Of a stretch of DNA of 11,553 nucleotides, positions 6,760-11,553 are shown in pieces (position 1 is the first letter of the stretch; each line of letters begins with the position of its first letter). Source of the stretch: Coemansia sp. RSA 922. Lineage: Eukaryota; Kickxellomycota; Kickxellomycetes; Kickxellales; Kickxellaceae. Position numbers and translations under genes: made by a program. The notes under the pieces were generated by a model that did no database searches, was not told the DNA's origin, and worked only from the letters and a program-made list of their open reading frames with translations. The DNA is taken from NCBI GenBank assembly GCA_027577415.1, contig JANBQS010000816.1, forward strand, positions 1-11,553. The letters run 5' to 3'.

Positions 6760-7950
6760 CTATAGCAATAGCGATATCTTGGCAGAGCTAGTTAGGCTAC
6801 CTAAAAAGATTGACATGGCATCTTCTGGAATAAGAGAGAGGCCGTCTTGACTACGTTGGTCTATAATTTCTATCTTTTGTAGCTTCTTGTGTTTGCCAAG
6901 CACGTTACTACTGTTAAACAGCATGACAGTATCTTGGTCAATGTGTAGTCTAAGGTACTCCAGGGTGTCATCATTGCCTCTGAAAATCACATCATCATTG
7001 AATTGATAGTCCATGTCATGTGAAAGATATTTTAATGCAGGAAAGGGTACAATATTTGGGGCAAGTACTCTTTCATCTAAAAAGGCAACTCCAAGAGCTG
7101 ACATTTCCAAATGTTGCAAATTGGGATAGACAACTTCATTGCCTCTGACATCGCGAAACAGGGTTTCAATTTGTAAAAGGTTAATGATAAGTTTCTGAAG
7201 CGTGCTTGCGGTACTGTGAACCAGGCATGGAGCAAGATTTTGTAACCTAAAGCAATTAAACTTTAGCGATGTGAGTTGGCCAATGTGGGCAATGGTAGAA
7301 GGAAACTTGAGTTCAAGACATTGTAAATCAAGCGTTGTGCTCTTGGCGTCTTTACATAGCGAGTTTACAAGCATTCCAAAAATAGCATCAACCAGCTCGC
7401 TTAGTGATCCGCTTTTACCTGTATATTTGACCTCCACTGTTGTGTTTTCTTCACGCGCCATTGATTTCACGAACTTTGCAAACTCTAGGGCGTTGCTGAT
7501 AGCGCCAGACTTGGTATACCCAGGTCTAATTGGGTAATCAGCAATCATAACATTGAGATTACGTACATGCAGCGAATTTGCCATGTCTCCCATGTACTCT
7601 AAAAGCAGCTGGTGGGCTACTCCACTTACGATACCTGACATGGAGACACGTATATTTAGCCCTCGAACAATGGTTTCAGCGTTAAAAGGCAGCTTGAGCT
7701 TCTTGGCCCAGTTTGGGTTCTCAATATAAACGGTGTTCATCTCATCATCAATGGAGAGGTAAACCATCTTCCACAAACGTTCAAGGGCCATCTGTCGCCA
7801 AATAGAGCACACGGACAACAGTTGCTTAACTGTATGCAATTCACCTAGTATCAAGTCACACACAATCAGGGGTTGTGGTGCCGCATACTTTAAGATCGAT
7901 TGAACGACATTGAAAGGAAGTCTCTGAGCTGGGGATACAGTGCTGGACAT
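6760..7950 (-). CDS. F-box-like protein, C-terminally shortened paralog
   Basis: The product is 396 residues, intronless, starting at the ATG complementary to 7948-7950. It has the same F-box-like head as its neighbour: VSPAQRLPFNVVQSIL (5-20) and LLSVCSIWRQMALERLW (44-60). Similarity continues with small gaps along the LRR-like arm (NEVVYPNLQHLEM, APNIVPFPALKYL, DDVIFRGNDDTLEYLRLH). It ends at ...FLGSLTSSAKISLLL, which aligns near residue 383-396 of the 550-aa paralog, so about 154 residues are missing. The long clean frame argues against an old pseudogene; either a recent premature stop or a genuinely shorter family member would explain it. The likely role is substrate recruitment to an SCF ligase, inferred from the domain only. 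It shares a divergent promoter with the gene at 8390. Confidence 0.78.
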   Translation of the reverse strand: MSSTVSPAQRLPFNVVQSILKYAAPQPLIVCDLILGELHTVKQLLSVCSIWRQMALERLWKMVYLSIDDEMNTVYIENPNWAKKLKLPFNAETIVRGLNIRVSMSGIVSGVAHQLLLEYMGDMANSLHVRNLNVMIADYPIRPGYTKSGAISNALEFAKFVKSMAREENTTVEVKYTGKSGSLSELVDAIFGMLVNSLCKDAKSTTLDLQCLELKFPSTIAHIGQLTSLKFNCFRLQNLAPCLVHSTASTLQKLIINLLQIETLFRDVRGNEVVYPNLQHLEMSALGVAFLDERVLAPNIVPFPALKYLSHDMDYQFNDDVIFRGNDDTLEYLRLHIDQDTVMLFNSSNVLGKHKKLQKIEIIDQRSQDGLSLIPEDAMSIFLGSLTSSAKISLLL

Positions 7951-8389
7951 GGCGACTATGGATAGTTGGGTTGCTAAAATAGGTGTTGTAAAAAATGGGT
8001 AGCTTTGGTGGAGAAAAATAAAACTGAAAAGAGCAGAAAAGCATGCCTCAGTAAGAGCACCGTCTTTTTTTTTTTTTTTTAAAAGCTTTCCAATTCTTTG
8101 ACTGAGTTTCCAAAAAGCTTTGTTTAAAGGCCTTTTTACATGTAAAACATTTCACATGTAGTAGACATTCTTTTTTATGTGTTTGTGTGTGACATGACAA
8201 TAGTACCTTCCTCAAATCTCATGTCCATAATTGGGGCCTTGGTTACACGATGGCTGCTATGTAGAAAATATGTGGGCGGCGAGATCATACGCTTTCGTTA
8301 TTTAAAAGCTAGTACATACTCTTTATTATTTTTCTTCTTGTTATCATCGCTCAGTGCCAAAATTATTCTGCCAATAACATAGTACAACG
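7951..8389. promoter_or_regulatory. Divergent region between shortened F-box-like gene and helical-repeat gene
   Basis: This 439-bp stretch contains no gene that I can support. It holds a 16-bp T run (8065-8080), two copies of an AAAAGCTTT block (8081-8089 and around 8112-8120), TTTAAAGGCC at about 8123-8132, and two identical ACATGT palindromes 16 bp apart (8138-8143 and 8154-8159). GAGCAGAAAAG at 8031-8041 matches a block upstream of the other F-box-like paralog. A T-rich stretch at about 8318-8342 precedes the 8390 start. Confidence 0.4.
8065..8080. repeat. Poly-T tract of 16 bases
   Basis: An uninterrupted run of 16 T on the plus strand (A on the minus strand) lies about 115 bp upstream of the minus-strand F-box-like start. 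Such homopolymers in fungal promoters often exclude nucleosomes. It is also a likely site of length error. Confidence 0.85.
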
Positions 8390-9406
8390 ATGGCCGATAC
8401 AGACGATCTTGACGACATTCATGGCTTTTTTCAGTTTGCCAATGTCTCTGACAGTGAGGATGACGACGGATTATTCGTAAGCGCGAAGCCGCGCACAGTA
8501 GAGTTCGACGTACACGCAATCAACTACACACCTAAAATCGACGAGGACGAGTGGTTTGACCACTCTCAGACCACAGACATAGACGACTGGATAAACACGC
8601 ATACTGGAATGGACGAAGTCACATTCACCGTCCAGAACCTCTACTTTAAGGGAGAGTATGGTCGCGCCGCTGATATCTGCAAACAAGCCGTCGTGGCATT
8701 AGCCAAAAAGCATGGGCCCAATATGCGAGTCGCCTATATGCGCGAACTCTTAGAAATAGGCGCCAAATCGGCTATACGCATAGAAGACTCGGACAAGTTG
8801 GAATACTTTTATGACTGGTATGAGCAATGCGGAGGCAAGAACCCTGGATACTGCATCTTTCGAGCTGAGGCATTGACGAAATTGCGTCGACTGGATCAGG
8901 CACTAGAGCAGCATATCGAGTATTTGGATCAGCGCAGACTAGATGCCCAGGTCTGGGAGCTTATTGGCGAGTTGCTTGTCTCCATAGGCGACACTAAACC
9001 TTATTCCGGGACTGGCGTGCAAACATCGTGGCTGCGTCTAGCGTTAGGCGCCTTTTTCGTTTCGCACTCGGTTATACGCGGCTGCAAGGGATGGAGGTCC
9101 TCCGAGCTGGCCATAAAACGGAAGCAATTGCAGACAGAGCAGCTATTGAGGCACGCAACAGAGACCCTACGTAAAGTGTCTCCAAGCGCGGCATCAGCAA
9201 GTAGCGATAGTGACTTCGAGGACATGGTCTGGGAATTGTGCAAGACTGAGTCCATTCTAGATGAAGCCAGCCAACAACGCCTGCTGCAAAGCTGTACTGA
9301 TCGGCTTGCGACATGCGTCAAGTGGATTTTTGCGCATCTCTCGCTTGGATCTCTGGACGATGTGGCCGACGAAGATGACGAGGAGAAGAACGCAGCCGAC
9401 TTGTAG
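8390..9406 (+). CDS. Acidic helical-repeat (TPR-like) protein, candidate C8orf76 relative
   Basis: The product is 338 residues from the first in-frame ATG (context AACGATGG), with no intron. An acidic N-terminus (residues ~4-28, many Asp/Glu) is followed by DEDEWF (51-56). A likely α-helical solenoid spans about 76-230: TVQNLYFKGEYGRAADICKQ (80-99), a segment at ~115-145, IFRAEALTKLRRLDQALEQH (157-176) and AQVWELIGELLVSIG (186-200). The paired-helix pattern with Y/A/G at turn positions looks TPR-like. A basic stretch and Ser-rich linker (~242-275) precede a last helical part and an acidic tail. From memory, animal C8orf76 has the same order: an aromatic '.WF' motif after an acidic head, a 'FKG....Y..A' repeat, an 'NPWNWGKLAEAYLNLG'-like repeat, then a helical C-terminal part. 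Homology is my inference; the molecular function is not established. It ends 27 bp from the convergent GPATCH1-like stop. Confidence 0.8.
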   Translation: MADTDDLDDIHGFFQFANVSDSEDDDGLFVSAKPRTVEFDVHAINYTPKIDEDEWFDHSQTTDIDDWINTHTGMDEVTFTVQNLYFKGEYGRAADICKQAVVALAKKHGPNMRVAYMRELLEIGAKSAIRIEDSDKLEYFYDWYEQCGGKNPGYCIFRAEALTKLRRLDQALEQHIEYLDQRRLDAQVWELIGELLVSIGDTKPYSGTGVQTSWLRLALGAFFVSHSVIRGCKGWRSSELAIKRKQLQTEQLLRHATETLRKVSPSAASASSDSDFEDMVWELCKTESILDEASQQRLLQSCTDRLATCVKWIFAHLSLGSLDDVADEDDEEKNAADL

Positions 9407-9433
9407 ACCACATATTTACTTTTTCTTCTTGGT
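9407..9433. terminator. 27-bp tail-to-tail junction with a polyadenylation signal overlapping a stop codon
   Basis: Only 27 bases separate the stop codons of the helical-repeat gene and the GPATCH1-like gene. On the minus strand an AATAAA (plus-strand TTTATT at 9433-9438) overlaps the GPATCH1-like TAA stop itself. Each mRNA's 3' UTR must therefore extend into the other gene's coding strand. No plus-strand AATAAA is seen nearby. Confidence 0.6.
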
Positions 9434-11272
9434 TTATTCGCTATCGCCAAATATAGACTGGAACAGTGAGAAATCGGGCTTTTGAGCAAGTGCCATGTTG
9501 CCTAGCTGAGATGTGCTGAGAGTGTCGTTGGCAAGCACGGTTGGAGTGATACTGCCTTCGGGTCCATCCCACAGGATAAAATCAGCCGCACGCGCTCTTC
9601 GCAGCTTTGTACTGCCGTCCTTTTCCACTCGCTCGTTTCGTCCGCTAGCCAGTGTGAGAGCCGGGGGTTGTATATTCATACGCTTGCAGAGCAGCTTTGC
9701 TGGAGTCCACTCTAGTGTCGTGCGCGTGGCGTCTACTCTTCGTGCAACTGGCTTGCTGTCATTCGCTTGCTCTGTCTTGGAGCTGCTCGCTTGCGGATCA
9801 GCAAGAGTGGTGGCAGTGCTGCTGCTTACAAAACGAGACATCATCACCGAACTTGGCTTGAATACCTGTGCCATCCGAGCAAACTCTGGAGCTTCGGCAG
9901 CGGATAATGTCGTAGCACTCAGTGCACTGCCCTTATCAGAATTAGCACAAATGGTAAGGTACTCCAAGTATCGTGCCTGTTTTTCTGGATCTGACTCATA
10001 TGGCTTGAACCCAGCCAGTGCCGCCCTAGCAGTCTCACTATCTATAAGATGCTGGATCGCTGGTATTGGAGTATCTACTATGCCCAGTTTGGCCCGATCA
10101 TCAGCAGTGACCAGCTTGCCAGCCTCACGACCAAGTTTTGACTGTGAGCCCACCGCAGGCACTGAATCCCAACGCGACCTCGAGTTGCTATGAACACCGG
10201 TAAATGACTCTGGCACTACGGGTCCCTCGTAATGTCGAAACGCTGACTCGCTAGGACTCACCAATACGAATCCAGAAAGAGGCTGTCGTCCGTCATGACA
10301 AAAGTCAGAGCCTCGCTCAGGCACCTTATTAAATGGCATAGTCCGAATCGGCTTGACTGTGTTTGCTACAAGCATGTCCAAGGCTGATTTGGACATGCGT
10401 GTACCTGTAGTCACAATATCGCCATTTACAGTATCATCGTCGTCTACGCCAAAGCTCAGTCTCTGCTTATTAGATTTTGCTTGCTGTCGACGCAGTTTAC
10501 TAACTGTGCCTGTATCTTTCACGCCATCGGTAAGCTTCTTGTCGCGCTTTTTAAACAATGTACCAAGTGCTGGCAACGCATTCGACTCGTCCAACGATAG
10601 CTCCTCATTGGTAGCGACTGGTAAATCGCTAGCGGCAATTCCATACCCAATTCCATGAGTATTGGTCTTTGGCTCACAGCTCCGCAACGGCGTAAGTTTA
10701 GGTGGTAGCCGCTTTGACGGGTCGTCAGAGTATCGGTCAACTACCCGACACAGAGGACCCAATCCCTGACCAGGCTTCCAACCCATGCTGGCCATGATAG
10801 AGTCACCGACTTTCGAACCGGAACTAACTCGTACAGCACTAAACTCTGCCGCAAACGCCTCAGCCAATACACCAACTATCCCATCCCTCACACTCTCTGC
10901 CGTAGCTTCCTGGGACTCGGTACGGTAATCGCCAGTAACTCTAATGCTTCTGGCAGCTTGGATATCGGCCAAGTCTTCGTCATCCATGAAATCTTCGGGT
11001 CGCATTTGAGATCGCTCAGCTCGCTTGCCTCGTGAGGACACGAATGTGGTCGTGGACTGCCATCCTTCTTTCGATCCAACTGTGCCGTGATACCCGGCAC
11101 TAAATCCACCCTTGAATGCATCGCGCGAATAGTCTCGAGGCTTCCCGTCCCAGGTGCGATGTTGCTGATTGCTGGAGGTAGAGGAAAACTCAGTACCCAC
11201 ATGTATAAAGTCTACACGATCATCGCCAATATCGCCAGAGCCAGCAGCAGAATTGCGTGGTCGCTTACTCAT
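9434..11272 (-). CDS. G-patch domain protein, GPATCH1/TOUGH-like splicing factor
   Basis: GPATCH1 (TOUGH in plants) is a nuclear protein associated with spliceosomes; its G-patch is expected to activate a DEAH-box helicase. The ATG complementary to 11270-11272 gives 612 residues and starts MSKRPR, a basic head. An ATG 34 codons upstream is in frame but adds a leader-like, non-conserved sequence and is rejected. Conserved landmarks in order: GTEFSS (26-31); AFKGGFSAGYHGTVGSKEGW (52-71) and TFVSSRGKRAE (76-86), the family N-terminal domain (DUF1604); RPEDFMDDEDL (91-101); a G-patch at 154-173 (VGDSIMASMGWKPGQGLGP) with HGIGYG at 206-211; GFKPYESDPEKQARYLEYL (421-439), a SURP-like motif; EWTPAKLLCKRMNI (521-534); and a terminal FSLFQSIFGDSE. 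It is shorter than human GPATCH1 (931 aa), lacking the long charged C-terminal tail. Intronless. The last two residues and stop overlap an AATAAA. Confidence 0.93.
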   Translation of the reverse strand: MSKRPRNSAAGSGDIGDDRVDFIHVGTEFSSTSSNQQHRTWDGKPRDYSRDAFKGGFSAGYHGTVGSKEGWQSTTTFVSSRGKRAERSQMRPEDFMDDEDLADIQAARSIRVTGDYRTESQEATAESVRDGIVGVLAEAFAAEFSAVRVSSGSKVGDSIMASMGWKPGQGLGPLCRVVDRYSDDPSKRLPPKLTPLRSCEPKTNTHGIGYGIAASDLPVATNEELSLDESNALPALGTLFKKRDKKLTDGVKDTGTVSKLRRQQAKSNKQRLSFGVDDDDTVNGDIVTTGTRMSKSALDMLVANTVKPIRTMPFNKVPERGSDFCHDGRQPLSGFVLVSPSESAFRHYEGPVVPESFTGVHSNSRSRWDSVPAVGSQSKLGREAGKLVTADDRAKLGIVDTPIPAIQHLIDSETARAALAGFKPYESDPEKQARYLEYLTICANSDKGSALSATTLSAAEAPEFARMAQVFKPSSVMMSRFVSSSTATTLADPQASSSKTEQANDSKPVARRVDATRTTLEWTPAKLLCKRMNIQPPALTLASGRNERVEKDGSTKLRRARAADFILWDGPEGSITPTVLANDTLSTSQLGNMALAQKPDFSLFQSIFGDSE

Positions 11273-11476
11273 GATAAGAAAAAAAGAATATGTATATGAA
11301 GCCGTTATTTTTTTTTTTGGTAGACTTTGCAATTCGCCAGTTGATGATGATGAAGTCACTACTTGCTTACACACTCAAGTGTAATGGGTACTGTGACTGA
11401 CAAACAGAGTATTAGATAGAAACGTGTAGAAACATGAAGAAGTAAAAAAAAAAAGATAAAGGAAGAGTGTGGCGGG
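11273..11476. promoter_or_regulatory. Upstream region of the GPATCH1-like gene and 3' UTR of the next gene
   Basis: The 204 bp between two minus-strand genes contain, read on the minus strand, a T-rich stretch just after the upstream gene's stop and a pyrimidine-rich leader (T-rich run at about 11274-11287) immediately before the GPATCH1-like ATG. An 11-base T run occurs at 11308-11318 on the plus strand. No canonical TATA or AATAAA is obvious. Confidence 0.4.
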
Positions 11477-11553
11477 TTACGCCGTGGCAATGGTCTGGTC
11501 TGGGCGATATCCAGCATCCGAGCGGATCTCAGCGCCAGCAACAGCATCTTTCA
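11477..11553 (-). CDS. C-terminal end of an unidentified protein, cut by right edge
   Basis: On the minus strand a frame enters from the right edge and ends at TAA (11479-11477). The visible residues are K-D-A-V-A-G-A-E-I-R-S-D-A-G-Y-R-P-D-Q-T, then I-A-T-A and stop. Balanced codon use with frequent C/T/G at third positions looks like real coding sequence, better than the overlapping frame that starts with ATG at 11547 and runs into low-complexity F/L-rich translation of the T-rich 3' UTR. A T-rich region follows the stop, as expected for a 3' UTR. I do not recognise the protein from 24 residues. It is co-directional with the GPATCH1-like gene, with 204 bp between. Confidence 0.5.
   Translation of the reverse strand, partial: KDAVAGAEIRSDAGYRPDQTIATA

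Noticed and set aside
9001..9489. 162-codon minus-strand frame opposite the helical-repeat gene
   Set aside because: It is a Ser-rich shadow of the acidic coding strand; the opposite frame has coherent helical repeats and a good start.
9513..10193. 226-codon plus-strand frame within the GPATCH1-like gene
   Set aside because: It is antisense to conserved GPATCH1-family motifs, and its Ala/Ser/Leu-rich product resembles nothing.
11273..11374. 34-residue extension of the GPATCH1-like protein
   Set aside because: It translates the pyrimidine-rich leader (KKK and SFFL runs). The family's N-terminus starts at the MSKRP methionine.
11359..11547. 62-codon minus-strand frame at the right edge
   Set aside because: Most of it is translation of the T-rich 3' UTR. 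The other minus frame, ending at 11477, has the better protein-like composition.

Overview
This window is nuclear DNA of a fungus. The evidence is a set of eukaryote-only housekeeping genes (Pus7-type pseudouridine synthase, holocytochrome c synthase, proteasome subunit Rpn9, a GPATCH1-type G-patch splicing protein), one clear spliceosomal intron of 105 nt, short intergenic gaps, and pyrimidine-rich leaders just before several start codons. Intron poverty together with tandem F-box-like proteins that begin 'VSPAQ.LP' fits an early-diverging lineage, possibly Kickxellomycotina (Coemansia-like). That placement is my inference from style and was not tested.

Layout, left to right. 1-1308 (minus) is the N-terminal two-thirds or so of a Pus7/TruD tRNA pseudouridine synthase, cut by the left edge. 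It shares a 361-bp divergent promoter with a holocytochrome c synthase (1670-2452, plus). That gene converges with the two-exon RPN9 proteasome gene (2576-3829, minus). At 3830-4189 lies a divergent promoter region containing a well-placed ATG followed by a splice-donor-like site. It leads into a small gene at 4190-4559 (plus), which I model as two exons encoding about 100 residues with the secondary-structure order of an I9-type proteinase inhibitor. Two tandem F-box-like paralogs follow, both on minus: a full-length copy (4699-6351, 550 aa) and a shorter copy (6760-7950, 396 aa) that lacks the last ~154 residues. Across another divergent promoter (7951-8389) is an acidic, helical-repeat protein of 338 aa (8390-9406, plus) that resembles animal C8orf76 in motif order. 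It runs tail to tail, with only 27 bp between stop codons, into a GPATCH1-like gene (9434-11272, minus). The right edge holds the last 24 codons of another minus-strand gene (11477-11553).

The genes do not form a pathway. Their products act in tRNA/mRNA modification, mitochondrial cytochrome c maturation, protein degradation and splicing, the usual mixture along a fungal chromosome. The stretch from about 4.19 to 7.95 kb (small gene plus F-box-like pair) looks AT-richer and more lineage-specific than its flanks, so it is the accessory part of the window. I see no transposon, rRNA, tRNA, CRISPR array or prokaryotic-style system, and no sign of a new multigene system. The most useful leads are the small I9-like gene and its exon structure, the C8orf76-like gene, and the truncated F-box-like paralog.
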